This document shows positions 45,626 through 56,970 of a stretch of DNA of 64,000 bases, piece by piece. Within the stretch, counting starts at the first letter, position 1. Every line of letters begins with the position of its first letter. The stretch is from Leptodontidium sp. MPI-SDFR-AT-0119 (lineage: Eukaryota > Ascomycota > Leotiomycetes > Helotiales > Leptodontidiaceae). The translations under genes were made by a program, and so were the position numbers. Where the stretch lies: NCBI GenBank assembly GCA_020726505.1, contig JAHLEZ010000012.1, positions 124,001-188,000 on the forward strand, read 5' to 3'. The notes under the pieces are model-generated. The model was given only the letters and a program-made list of their open reading frames with translations, had not been told where the DNA came from and made no database searches.

Positions 45626-47805
45626 TCACAACTTCGCCTTCCCACTCTCAATCGTGCCCCAGCTCAGCGCATCTAAAGGCCTGTACGTCTGTCCATCAAG
45701 CCAGTACAATTTATCCTGATTCTTGGGATCCGAAGCGATCCAGGATTTCTTGATCAGGTCGTTCTTGGCTTTTTTGAAGGTGGCATTTTCTTCGATTCTG
45801 GGTTTGCAGGTTAGTATATCGTTAAAGCATGCGTTTACTCATTTTTCTGCACTTTCTTTTGCTCTTTCCTTTCTTTTCTCTGGTCGTGGTATTGGGTGAG
45901 GGGGTTGGGGGTAGGTTCTTACTCTTGCGTGATGCGCACTAGACGTGGCATTGCGTATGGTGGGAGTCCAGTCTTCTTCAGCCCAGCGTAAAGACTATTC
46001 ATGAAAACGGCGTCGGCGCCAGAATCGAGTGTTATAGCTGCTGCTCCAGCTTGGCCGTCATATCTAGATTCGTCAGCAATCCTTCTTCCCCCCGAAATAA
46101 AGAGGCGACTTACCCTGGGAGCTTCACACCGTAAACAACAGCATCCAAAACACCATCAAGTTTAGCGATATGATCTCTCACTTCTCCCGCACTGACATTC
46201 TCTCCTTTCCATCTAAACGTATCGCCCATGCGATCATGGAACCTCACCCACCCGGTCTCTTCGTGGACGACCAAATCGCCCATCTTCTGCCACAGATCCC
46301 CCTTCTTGAACACATCATGCATGAGTTTCTCATTCGTCGCCCCGGGGTTATTCAGATACTCGGTAAGTAAACCTCTACTCTTCACCCTCCCAATAACCTC
46401 ACCTGGCTCTCCAATATCAACACGAACACAGAACCCCGTTTTCGGATCACGGTACGGCTGTTCTGTCTCAGGATCAACCTTGACAATCAAGGTATCCGTC
46501 TCCATCCACCTCCTCAACGGGCCCGCGAAACCTACTTTCCCGGCTCCCCAAGCCCCAGAGGCGACGTTGTCGAATTTCGCAAGCCCTTCCGTGGATCGGT
46601 AGAACTCCCTTATCTCAGGCACGCCGAAGCGGTCTTTGAACTTCTCCCAGATCTCGCCGCGGAGGCCGTTGCCCGCTGCGACGATGCAGTTGTGGCCGCG
46701 GTCGTAAGGGCCTGGTGGGGAGTTGACGAGATACCGACACAGCTCGCCGACGTACAGGATGCGCGTGGCTTTGCTTTCAGTGACGTCCTTCCAGAATCGC
46801 GAGGAGGAGAATTTACGTGCTAGGCAGACGGTCGAGCCGGTTCCGATGCCGTAGCAGAGTGCGGTGAAGAGTGCTGTGCCGTGGAAGAGGGGGAGGGGTG
46901 AGTAGATGCGCATGGGGAAGTACTTCTTTGGGTTCTGCATGTCTTGCGAGACGGGGTTGGCGGTTACACACATTTGGTGGTTGCGGATTGCGCAGGCTTT
47001 TGGTTTGCCTGTTGTTCCGGAGGTGTAGATGAGGCATGCTAGGTCGGCGGGAGTGGCTTTTGCTGGAGGGGAAATAATTGATGGGATGGGCAAGTCTTTT
47101 GATCCGAGAAACGTGGTGGAGGGATCAGTTGGTGGGGGGATTCCGTTGAATGATCCTAGATTCAGTGCCCAATGTTGAGTTGTCCCGTCCAAGAATTGGG
47201 ATAGATCCGGAGTTGAGATTATGGCCTTGGCGTTTGCGACATTCAAGCAATGCTTTAAAGTGGCATCTAGGGAGTTAATAAATATACGAATCAATTCATT
47301 CGGGGGAAATTCTTACCTCGAAGACTGGTGTTGACCAAACCAGCCACAGCACTTAATTTTGACAGCGCGAGGATAATGGTGACCATTTCGGGCGAATTAC
47401 TGGTGAACATTGCAACGCAGTCATTCTTTCCAATACCCTGACTTTCTAGATATGCAGCCAGTCTTACGACATCTATGAATTGATCAGTATTGAGTCTCCA
47501 GAAGATCATGAAATAAATCACGGGGTAGGATAGGAAACCGTTCATTACTAACCTCTCTTCAACTCCCCATAAGTCAACGTCCGACCCTCGAACCACAAAG
47601 CCTCGACATTCGGATCGACAGAGTCGAACATGGCATATATCGTGCATGTATCGCCCAAAGACTGGATCCTCTGGCCGAGTCGCTGTCCCCATTGGCGATC
47701 ATAGCGAAGATTCTGCATATCGAGCCCAACGGACAGCTTCGCATTGAGATACGCACCAGCTGCCACAGCAGCGGCGGAGATGACAGCTCCAGTACCCAGA
47801 TCCAT
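45626..47805 (-). CDS. FAT1: Peroxisomal (very-long-chain) acyl-CoA synthetase/fatty acid transporter, 624 aa
   Basis: Five exons (47805-47553, 47472-47317, 47266-46114, 46063-45923 and 45797-45626) total 1875 nt in frame. The N-terminus has a hydrophobic stretch (GAVISAAAVAAGAYLNA) that may anchor the protein in a membrane. The AMP-binding P-loop-like motif is LIYTSGTTGKPKACAI. Further motifs are GDTFRWKGENVSAGEV and YRSTEG, typical of the FATP/Fat1 branch of adenylate-forming enzymes. These activate fatty acids to acyl-CoA with ATP and CoA. The last three residues are AKL, a peroxisomal targeting signal type 1. It is divergent from a PTS2-tagged thiolase with 806 bp between starts, so both ends of peroxisomal beta-oxidation are encoded side by side. 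The FAT1 name is by family; a PCS60-like role is less likely from the motifs. Confidence 0.9.
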
Positions 47806-48611
47806 CTCGATTGTCTTCTTCTCACAATCTCACAATCTTGGATTTTCAGAACCAAAGAATCCTTTTCACAATCTCAGAATCTTTCTCAGAATATCGGAAC
47901 CGGAACCGGAATCGGAATCGCTCTCCTCGTTCCAGTAAGGGGTAGACAGCTACAAGCGGTGTGGGTGAATGTCAACAACTCAACTCAACTCAACCAGTAC
48001 CACAAATCAATCACAAGACAGAGATCAGACGATTCTTGAAGGCTCTCCGGCAATGAAGAGGAAAGGAGCCTCGGAGGGATCGGTAATGGTGAGTGAACAA
48101 TATACTTTTATCAAGGTTTCAGAGGCTTGAAAAGCTGTCTCTTACCGTGCTGTATGCCGTGTTATTTAGCCGAGCAGGGTGGGACATTGCCATCCACGTC
48201 CACGGAACAGACTTGGAGCATCCACCTGGGCACGGCACATCTATCTGGCATCCATCTGGCATCCATCCACCAAAGCTTGCTGGTGCTGGCAACGTAATGT
48301 GGGGCTTTCCCCCATATCCATCCCCAGCCCCAGCTCAGCCAGCTTATGCCTCCTCCCCGTATCGGACACGACTCGACTCGACGCCAAGCAGAATCGCGGA
48401 ATTGCAGCAGCTCAAAACGCCGAGCCGACTCGGCAGTTGCTGGGTGATTATTTATCCCACCACCACCTCGCCTGGCCTCGCCTCGCCTTGCCTCTTCTAC
48501 CTTCTACATAACTCAACCTCATCATTTCTTCATGCCCTTGACTTGAAGCTTAGAATCTCACCCTCACTACCTCTTTCCTGTACAGTACAATAATAATAGA
48601 CTTACTCCGCC
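47806..48611. promoter_or_regulatory. Shared divergent promoter of the beta-oxidation pair
   Basis: 806 bp separate the two start codons. The region contains CCTCGG at 48069-48074 and an inverted repeat GCCGAG-N4-CTCGGC at 48419-48434. A GGAACCGGAATCGGAATCGG purine tract lies near 47898-47918. Co-regulation of the two genes is inferred. Confidence 0.6.
48069..48074 (+). promoter_or_regulatory. CCTCGG hexamer, candidate Far-family site
   Basis: CCTCGG is the known binding core of fungal FarA/FarB (Aspergillus) and Ctf1/Far-type Zn2Cys6 activators of fatty-acid catabolism. One copy lies near the middle of the divergent promoter. A single hexamer can occur by chance. Confidence 0.5.
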
Positions 48612-50248
48612 ATGGCTTCAGCTGGACAAAGACTCTCTTCGGTGTTGGGGCACCTGAACCCTTCATCCTCTGAGAGCAGTGGGAAAGCCAAGCTGCTACA
48701 GAAGAATGCAGATGATATCGTACGTCACCCTCCTTAACTATCTTTCAACTCTATAATACAGTACTGACAATTTCCAGGTCATCACCTATGCAGGCAGAAC
48801 CCCTCTCACGAAAGCCAAGAAGGGTGGTCTGAAAGACACTCAAATCGACGACCTCCTAATCTCACTTCTCACGGTACGTCACTCTTCTCATGCCCCTCAA
48901 CTAACCCCCCCCTCCCCCAAAATGATTTCAAACTAACAACCCCCAGTCCGTCCGTGAAAACATGAACATCGATCCATCTCTTATCGAAGACGTCTGCCTC
49001 GGAAACGTTCTCGCTCCCTCCCCGGGGTATGTAGCACGTTCCTCCATCCTCGCAGCCGGATTCCCCGCCTCGTCTGCAGCATCAGTCGCCAACCGATTCT
49101 GTTCATCAGGCCTCCTCGCCATCCAGAACATCTCTAACCAAATCACCGCCGGCGCAATCGAAGTCGGTCTCGCCGTCGGCGCAGAAAGCATGTCCACGTG
49201 TCCGGACAACGGGGCCCCACCAGCAAGTGCAAAAGTCATCTCTCACGCCCTGGCCAGCCAGAACCAGCAGCCCATGGGCCAGACGAGCGAGAATGTCGCT
49301 GGGGATTTCAACATCAGCCGGGAAGCCATGGATGAGTTTGCGGCGAGGAGTTTCCAGCGTGCTGAGAAGGCCCAGAAGGAGGGGTGGACGAGGGATGAGA
49401 TCGTTCCTGTGGAGGTGTCATTCACGGACCCCAAGACGGGCGTTATGACCCAGAGGATCATCAATGCAGATGATGGGATTCGTGCAGGTACGACTGCCGA
49501 GTCGCTGGGTAAGATCCGGGTTGCGTTCCCGCAGTGGAAACCGAGTCAGACGACTGGTGGGAATGCGTCGCAGATCACGGATGGAGCTGCGGCTGTAGTG
49601 CTCATGAAGAGGAGTAAAGCCGCTGAGTTGGGCGTGAAAGTCCTCGGCAAGTTCGTGCAGGCTACGGTTGTGGGCCTCGAGCCGAGGATTATGGGAATTG
49701 GACCTGCGTTGGCTATTCCGAAGGTTTTGGGGAAGGTGGGGTTGCATAGGGATGATGTGGATGTTTTTGAGATCAATGAGGCATTTGCTAGTATGGTGAG
49801 TTTAAGCGCCCCTGAAAATCTAGACTCTTTGAGTGATGCAATACTGATTTCTGAGCAGGGCGTCTACTGTATAAACAAACTCGGCCTGGACCCAGAGAAA
49901 GTTAATCCAAGAGGTGGAGCAATGTGAGTTGCCCCATCCACCATCCTGCACCCCACATCATTCGACGGAAATCATCTAACAAAAGGGCAAATAGTGCACT
50001 AGGTCACCCTCTAGGCTGTACAGGTACACGACAAGTCGTCACCGCGCTCTCGGAGCTCAGGAGGCAGGATAAGAGGATTGCGGTGACGAGTATGTGTGTT
50101 GGAACTGTAAGTCTCCTCTTATTTCTTCAAGCATCTTTTACACGTGGTTTGGCTGGAGATGTCGGGAAATTTGAGTGATTGAATTTTAGCTAACGGATGG
50201 GTGATTCAGGGTCAAGGAATGGCGGCTGTTTTCGTGTCTGAGCATTAA
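48612..50248 (+). CDS. POT1: Peroxisomal 3-ketoacyl-CoA thiolase, 422 aa
   Basis: Six exons (48612-48719, 48778-48873, 48947-49795, 49859-49923, 49995-50106 and 50210-50248) total 1269 nt. The enzyme performs the last step of beta-oxidation, cleaving 3-ketoacyl-CoA with CoA to acetyl-CoA and a shortened acyl-CoA. Residues 7-15 are RLSSVLGHL, a textbook PTS2 signal (Arg-Leu-x5-His-Leu). The acyl-accepting Cys is in NRFCSSGLLAIQ, EINEAFASM precedes the fourth exon, GGAIALGHPLGCTG spans the next junction, and the second active Cys is in SMCVGTGQGM. Length matches fungal family members. All junctions were fixed by continuity of these motifs. It is divergent from the PTS1-tagged acyl-CoA synthetase. 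Confidence 0.95.
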
Positions 50249-53200
50249 GTGAAGTAGGAAGAGCATATGATTTGGAGGTCGAGGTGAATTAACATCGAAT
50301 TGAAGGACCTCTGTTCACTGTACTGTATTGCATCAATCGAAGTCGACGTCGACGTCGTCCCACCGCACATGAAGTCAATTTGCAGCCCCACACTACCTAG
50401 TGTTTATGAAGTATAAATACATCCTCCGATTCCACAATGTGAAAGCAGCAGACAGACAGGAAAGGATATGGCGTTTGGGTACGCTCCTGCGGTTCCTTTC
50501 AAGTCTACAGTTTTCTTTTGGACTTGATGATGCCCCACTCCACAGCTCCCCCATCAAAAAATGAAGTCTTGGCAAGAGTCTCTCAAGTTTAAGCTAAGCT
50601 GTGGCTTCAGCTTCTAGATCGTCAGATTCAGGTTTCTCGCTGTCACCTACTTTCTCATTGTCGATTTCACACTCGTTGTCAACAATCAATTATTCGGCCT
50701 AGAAAATTCCTCCAAAACACAGTCCCCACCCCTCCACACCACACCTCGCCTCATTCAACCACGGAGATTAAGAACAGCATCAATAAATCCACGTAAAACT
50801 AATCGTAGTCCGTCTTGAAACAACCAAATTGGAAATTCATTCCGACACTACCTTGTCCCAGTTGAGCTTCCTACCTCCCAAGAAAACTGGGAGCGATTAT
50901 AAGACCTGCAAGTGGCAGTGTGAGAGTGATCCAGAACCCAAAATCCATCGAAGCTAGGGGCAGGAAAGAGCTTAGTGAATTCAAATCTATACAGCTGATA
51001 TGAAAACACTGCTAGGAAAGGACTTTGAAATTCGCTTGTCGTTGTGAATAGGAAGGGATGAGAACTCGGTCGGGTATTTATATCTCCAATCCTGCAGGTA
51101 GATGTGGATTTTTTCCTGTATTGTACCATGGGGGAAACAAACTTCGTGCAGCGGTTAATGGTGAAGTGCCGTGCTCCATACGAGGCGTCTTCCTGGTTAA
51201 CTCCAATGCAAACTTGAATTTCCATTGTTTTATTTATCAGCGCGAATTCTAGAAATGATTGATTAGCTCAACAATCTAGTGTTACATGTACAAGCTACAA
51301 AATACAAGCGAGTGTTGTCTTGTGGAAGAGTAGCGCTGTCACGTCCCCTTCCATCGTCACTTCCCTCCTTCCTCTTGTCTCTATTCTATTCTATTTCTAT
51401 CAGAGGTCTCCACATTTCTTTGGATTTCCCATTTAATTGACTGGACAGTTAACCCTTTTATGAAATTAAATCGCCCCAGGCTGATCATCTGATGGCAGCT
51501 CTCGAAATCCCCCAGAGAACTACATCTACATCTCCAATGCTATCATGTGCTTAGCAGTATTCTCCCATCTTTGTCCTTTGATTCGAAATGGAAATTCCCT
51601 GACTCTCTTGGTGCTTAAGTTCTTTTCGATGCACTGACTGCCTTTGACTTACAAGTAAGCGGAGAACGCTAGAGTGCTTGGTAAGTAGAGAAAGTATCTC
51701 GAGATTTCGGCATTTATCACCAGACGATTTTTTTTGGTTCGGAATACTGTATGAGTGAGACGTTGGAATTTATGGCGACTGATGGCTTTATGGAAATGGG
51801 TGTATTTACTAGTTCTTTCAGCTAGAGAATACTGAGTGCTGGCGCGAATAGTTAAGACATACATACATGACATAATTCTCTTCTACATGAGGCCGATTAG
51901 GAATTGTCCGAGGTATTTCTTGTTTCCAGCTACCTTATGGAAATTCGCCTTAGATTCGTTTCTGTTCACCTCTCGCGATCTGAATCTCTGCAGGGGGTCG
52001 GAGTGTGATGGCTGTTGTTGTCAATTGATTCTGTGTCGTCAAAAGGGTTGCTTGTTGTCAAATAGACTTGTAACAGCACAGATTTTTAAACTTATTCTGG
52101 CTATCTGCAGTTTTTGCACAGATATTTGAGTCAGATTACCATATCTTTCATGGCTTCAAGTTCAATACAATATTTCTCATATCCCAATCTGCCTGAGCAG
52201 ACAGCGTTCAATGCTAGCTCCTCTTGATTTTGGTATCATTGGATAAAAAGGACTCTGGAGCGGTCGACGATATATATCAACATCAGACTGTGAGTCATCA
52301 ACGTGAGTGGGTCTGAAAGACATGAATGGAAAATGAACCATTAAGTAGAAATATCAATGGCTCAGATTCACTGTCGGGGGGAAGGATAATAAGTGCCCTG
52401 GGATAAAGCGAATTTTCGCGCCTGGAACGGGAACACAGTGCCGTTCTATCTATGTTCGGAAACATTCGTAATTATATAATCCCCAAAGAAAGGCAGCTAA
52501 ATGAGCCGGAGACTCACAAAGACAAGGCCTGGTCGACGTATGTTCCTTCGTCTCGAATTAAGTTGCCCACGCACTTTCCATTGAACTTCATCATTTTACC
52601 CCAAAGAATTTCGCACATCGGAAACCTATTATCGAAGCTAACTCCCTTCAAGTGATTGTAGTTATTAGTATCAAATTTCACTCATTGCCATTGCTCATCT
52701 GTCGTCGTGCGATCCTCACAGCCCGCCTCGATTCCTGCTTGGCATATATAATATGTCAAGAAAGCCATAGTATGCGCTTTCTCTAGGCCAGAACTAGTAA
52801 TAATGTAGGATTATTCTTCCACGCTCTCCATCGCTTTCATAGAAAGCCCACACCCCTTAACCTGTTCTTGAGGTCTGATGCAAACAACGGCACTTACTTA
52901 GCGGGGTGACTCGGATTGGAGTGAATACGCTTTTCAATACAAGGTACATTCGTCGATCGCCTCTGTATGCAGCCTGCCCATATTAGCTCCGAAACGTCCG
53001 AATTGGAAGGTAACTTGGTGGTTAAACTACCCCTCGTTCGGCGGATCCCAGGAATGTGGGGGTGGGATGACATTCAATGGTTTCAAGCTGCACTACGATT
53101 GGTGCGCAAAATGACTCCGTCGGTCCTCGTATTTGATAATTGATATTTCATCCGCTCCAGTGGGAATTGAGGGGATATTATAGAAAGAGTTTGAATCACA

Positions 53201-53382
53201 CTACTTCGTGTTCTCTCGGCGAATACTTCTAAATGCTAATAGAGTATCGAAATCTAATGGAAGTGAAGATCCTAGGCCTAGGAAGTCAGCTGTTAGCAAC
53301 TAGATCTCAATGTAACGTTGGCATTGGAAAGTCATTATAAGAATGATCTTCCAAGACTTTCCAAAAGTATACTTCTCTTTCT
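50249..53382. other. 3.1-kb gap without a recognisable gene
   Basis: Unique-looking AT-rich sequence. The longest open frame, 50848-51225 on the minus strand (125 codons), has no recognised domain. A direct GTCGACGTCGACGTC run lies near 50343. The last few hundred bases should be the promoter of the secreted DUF5695-like gene. Confidence 0.5.
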
Positions 53383-56112
53383 TTGCCAAATCATATCACA
53401 ATGTTGATGATCAAATTTGTCACTTTCGTGTGCATGCTCGTGCGGAGCGTTTCAGCTCAAGCTGACAACTTGGGGCTGTCAAACGGATACATATCCTTCA
53501 GCACCAGCGACTTCAACGTCAAGCTCGTCAAAAACTCTCAAACCTTAGCATCTATCTCGACAAAAGCAAATCCAGCTTTTGACTTCTCTCCTTTTGACGT
53601 ACTCTCCCAACGAGCAGCGAATGGTAATTATCATTTGGGTGATATTGCCTTGCGATACAGAATCGCCAATGGAGCATGGACGAACATCAATTCTGCAACT
53701 GCACGAAAGCCAGTTCTGTCTCTCAATAAGAACGGTTTCGTTGCAGCTTCCAATCTCTCGCCTACCATCTCAAAATCGCCGCTTAACATCACTCGACAGT
53801 GGGGCACAGATGGAAGAGACGTAACCCTCTCTTTCACAGTCCAGAATTCCGGGACTTCACCAATCGAAATTGGTGCACTCGGCTTCCCCATCGAATTCAA
53901 CAGCATCTTCACCAGCAGAACAGCAGAAGACACACAATCCAAATGTTCACTCACAGATCCCAATATCGGTCTCGCGGGAGGATATCTTCGTGTAACGCCT
54001 CTAGAAGGAGCTGGAGCTTCGTTGGTAGTAACTCCTCTTGAAGGCACCGTCTTTGAAGGCTGGAGATTCCTTCCTGAAAATACCAACACCCCCCTTGCGT
54101 ACCAGAGTCAGGTCTTCGAAGGCTTCTACTCGTGGGAGGTTCACACTTTGGCGTATGCTGAGCGCGAGTGGAGTGCTACCACCCCGTGGAATCCGCCGAC
54201 TTCGAAGACGCTTGCTGCAGGCGAGTCTGTGACGTATGGGCTGCGATTCTCACTTTCAAAGGATGTGAGAAGTATCGAAGATACTGTGAAGAGGACGAAC
54301 ACTCCGCTGGCCATTGGCGTTCCGGGATATATTGTTCATGGAGATTCGACTGCCCAACTTCACTTGTTCCATAACTCCACTGTCTCTTCGATCACCTCTG
54401 ATCCTGTTGGTGCTTTTCAATTCGATCTTATAAGTCAAGGGTACAAGCTCACACCATCACCATCAGCATGGGGACGAGTGAGAGTTGACATCTCGTACGC
54501 AAATGGCGCCACACAATCCGTCTCCTACTTCATCACCAAATCCGGACCACAGCAGCTAGCGGATCTTGGAAATTTCCTTTGCACGGCTCAGTACTACACT
54601 GACACCTCCGATCCTTTCCACCGAGCACCTTCCATCATCACATATGATCGATCAGTCAACAATTACGTACTTCAAGATCCCCGAGTCTGGATAGCAGGTC
54701 TGAGCGACGAAGGCGGAGCTGGCTCTTGGCTCGCAGCAGCAATGAAGCAAGCCGCCCAACCAAACGCAGGCGAAGTTTCCAAACTCGAAGATTTCATCCA
54801 CCAGACCGTCCTTGGTACTTTGCAACCCCCAAACAGCTCGGCCGTACGCAAGAGTGTGTTTTTCTACCAACCAGATGCTACCACTTTTCAGTACAGTTCT
54901 AATATTGACTGGTCGGGATGGCCGAGCTGGAATATTGCTAATGCGTTTGCTACTGATAGAGCTTATGACTATGTTCATGTCAGTGCTGCGTATTGGTCGC
55001 TGTATCGTGTTGCGAGGTTCTATCCGGACCTCGTCCACCAAGCCAGCTGGGAATGGTATATTGCACAATCATACAACACCGTCATGTTCGCCATGGGGAC
55101 GAACGCACAAGGCCAGCCTAACGCGGGTTACAGCGAGCTGGGTCTCATGGGTGAGACAGTCTGGGGCTATCTTCTCGAAGACCTCAAGCTCGAAAACCTC
55201 ACCACTGAAGCGAATCTTCTGGAAGCACGGATGAAGCAACGTGCTGAGGCATGGTCAACACAGACTGTTCCATATGGGAGCGAAATGGCATGGGACTCAA
55301 CCGGCCAAGAAGGTGTCTACTACTGGACAAACTACTTCGGGCTGACCGATGCGGCAGACAAGACAATCGACAGTGTTCTCGGGTACATGCCTACAGTCAG
55401 TCACTGGGGATGGAACGGAAATGCTCGTCGCTACTGGGATTTCTTGTACGGAGGAAAACTCGAACGAATCGAGCGCCAGATCCACCATTATGGCTCTGGA
55501 CTCAACTCCCTTCCTCTCCTCGAGCATTTCCAACAAAACCCTTCTGATATTTACGCTCTCCGGGTTGGATATGGTGGGAATTCCGGTCCCATGTCGAATA
55601 TTGACCAGGAAGGTTTCGCAGCGGCGGCGTTCCACTCGTGGCCTGATACCTTAGCTTGGGATGCATATTCTGGGGATTTCGGACCAAATTTTCTCGGCCA
55701 CGTCCTCGGTGCTGGGACGTATGTTATCGATGATGCCGAGCTGGGCATTCTGGCCTTTGGTGGCAGTGTGACTTCCGATGCCGACTTGGTAACTGTAGTT
55801 CCAACTGAGTCAGTGAGAAGGAAAGTTTATCTTGCTATGTTTGGGACGCAGATTGTTGTTGAAGCTGGGAATATTGACCTGGTGAAGTACTCAGAGAAGA
55901 GCAGAGCTATCTCAGTGCGGATTGTATCGAATATCGCGAGCGTGCCTACTATGGCGAGGGCTACTAGCACCATCTTGAAGATCAAGAAGATGGCGCAAGT
56001 GGGATCACTTGGTACTCCTGTGGTCACTTCCCAAGGGGTTGTATCTGAGAGGGGTGGGTGGCTAGTTGATCTGAGCAGTGGCACTGCTACGGTAAACATC
56101 GCGTTCCAGTGA
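53383..56112 (+). CDS. Secreted DUF5695-like protein, up to 909 aa, single exon
   Basis: One open frame of 909 codons. The first Met is at 53383, but Met 7 at 53401 gives a cleaner signal peptide (FVTFVCMLVRSVSA) and is probably the true start. The mature protein opens LGLSNGYISFSTSDFNVKLV. It has an all-beta-looking N-terminal half and a helical, Trp/Tyr-rich C-terminal half (DWSGWPSWNIANAFATDRAY, HWGWNGNARRYWDF). This layout resembles carbohydrate-active enzymes with a helical-toroid catalytic domain. I recognise it as similar to fungal proteins annotated DUF5695, whose activity I do not know. Several Asn-x-Ser/Thr sites fit secretion. It probably acts outside the cell, perhaps on polysaccharide; that is inference. 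Confidence 0.8.
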   Translation: MPNHITMLMIKFVTFVCMLVRSVSAQADNLGLSNGYISFSTSDFNVKLVKNSQTLASISTKANPAFDFSPFDVLSQRAANGNYHLGDIALRYRIANGAWTNINSATARKPVLSLNKNGFVAASNLSPTISKSPLNITRQWGTDGRDVTLSFTVQNSGTSPIEIGALGFPIEFNSIFTSRTAEDTQSKCSLTDPNIGLAGGYLRVTPLEGAGASLVVTPLEGTVFEGWRFLPENTNTPLAYQSQVFEGFYSWEVHTLAYAEREWSATTPWNPPTSKTLAAGESVTYGLRFSLSKDVRSIEDTVKRTNTPLAIGVPGYIVHGDSTAQLHLFHNSTVSSITSDPVGAFQFDLISQGYKLTPSPSAWGRVRVDISYANGATQSVSYFITKSGPQQLADLGNFLCTAQYYTDTSDPFHRAPSIITYDRSVNNYVLQDPRVWIAGLSDEGGAGSWLAAAMKQAAQPNAGEVSKLEDFIHQTVLGTLQPPNSSAVRKSVFFYQPDATTFQYSSNIDWSGWPSWNIANAFATDRAYDYVHVSAAYWSLYRVARFYPDLVHQASWEWYIAQSYNTVMFAMGTNAQGQPNAGYSELGLMGETVWGYLLEDLKLENLTTEANLLEARMKQRAEAWSTQTVPYGSEMAWDSTGQEGVYYWTNYFGLTDAADKTIDSVLGYMPTVSHWGWNGNARRYWDFLYGGKLERIERQIHHYGSGLNSLPLLEHFQQNPSDIYALRVGYGGNSGPMSNIDQEGFAAAAFHSWPDTLAWDAYSGDFGPNFLGHVLGAGTYVIDDAELGILAFGGSVTSDADLVTVVPTESVRRKVYLAMFGTQIVVEAGNIDLVKYSEKSRAISVRIVSNIASVPTMARATSTILKIKKMAQVGSLGTPVVTSQGVVSERGGWLVDLSSGTATVNIAFQ

Positions 56113-56970
56113 GAGTCAGCGTCGTCAGTCCGAAACACAAGACAGACTTGTATTTCCAGCATTTGCTCAAATTTCTGCAATTACCGTGTTTTCCTCTGTT
56201 GCTCTCTATTCACTAATCAAGTATAAGGGGCTAAAGCGAGCTTGAATCAAGCAAAATAAAGTTTATCGTACGAGTACAAGTTGGATGCCTTCCAGTTATT
56301 TAACTTCTCAAAACGAATATTCCATACATTTTTTGTTAAGGTTTGCACGTGTGTGCTAATTTTGTTCAGCTCGGAACGGCTTGTTAAAATGTGCGAGAAT
56401 CCAATCCAAAGTTTAACTCTTGCGGATAAGAGTACGAGGTGTTCTGCAATTTCAATTTATGCTCTCTTCCGCTCTTCATCAGAAACCATTACGGGACAGT
56501 AAAAGAAGCTTAAACCTGTTCAGTTGGCTGTCAGCGCGTCTGATATGAGTTCAAAGTTTATTCGATGGGGGAAAGGCTTGTTTCGTGGAGACCCAAGGTG
56601 AGGCCCCGGATCGTGATTTGTTAGACTGGGAACTTTAATAGTCGGTTGGCGAGTCATTGCACGAACCCACCCAATGCTTCCGGAGCAGCTTATCCATAAG
56701 TGCACGGTTTACTTCGAAGTAAACGTTCGCATCTATCTCGACGTTTCAGCAGTGCTGGGACATGACAATGCTCAATCTGATATCCTTAAGCTTAAACTTC
56801 GAGAAAAAAGTCATTTATGCGCGTGTGATGGAAGGCCGTTGTTTCCGAAGCTTCCATTTTTTACGTTATATTAATTCTTTGGCCCCCAGAGAATGTTCCA
56901 CCCATCATCGACTACAGTAGCTCTGTTCATCGGCCAGAAGTCTCTTATTCTTTGATCGATCGATTCCACT
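56113..56970. other. Gap without a recognisable gene
   Basis: About 860 bp between the secreted protein and the membrane-protein gene; small open frames only. Confidence 0.55.
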
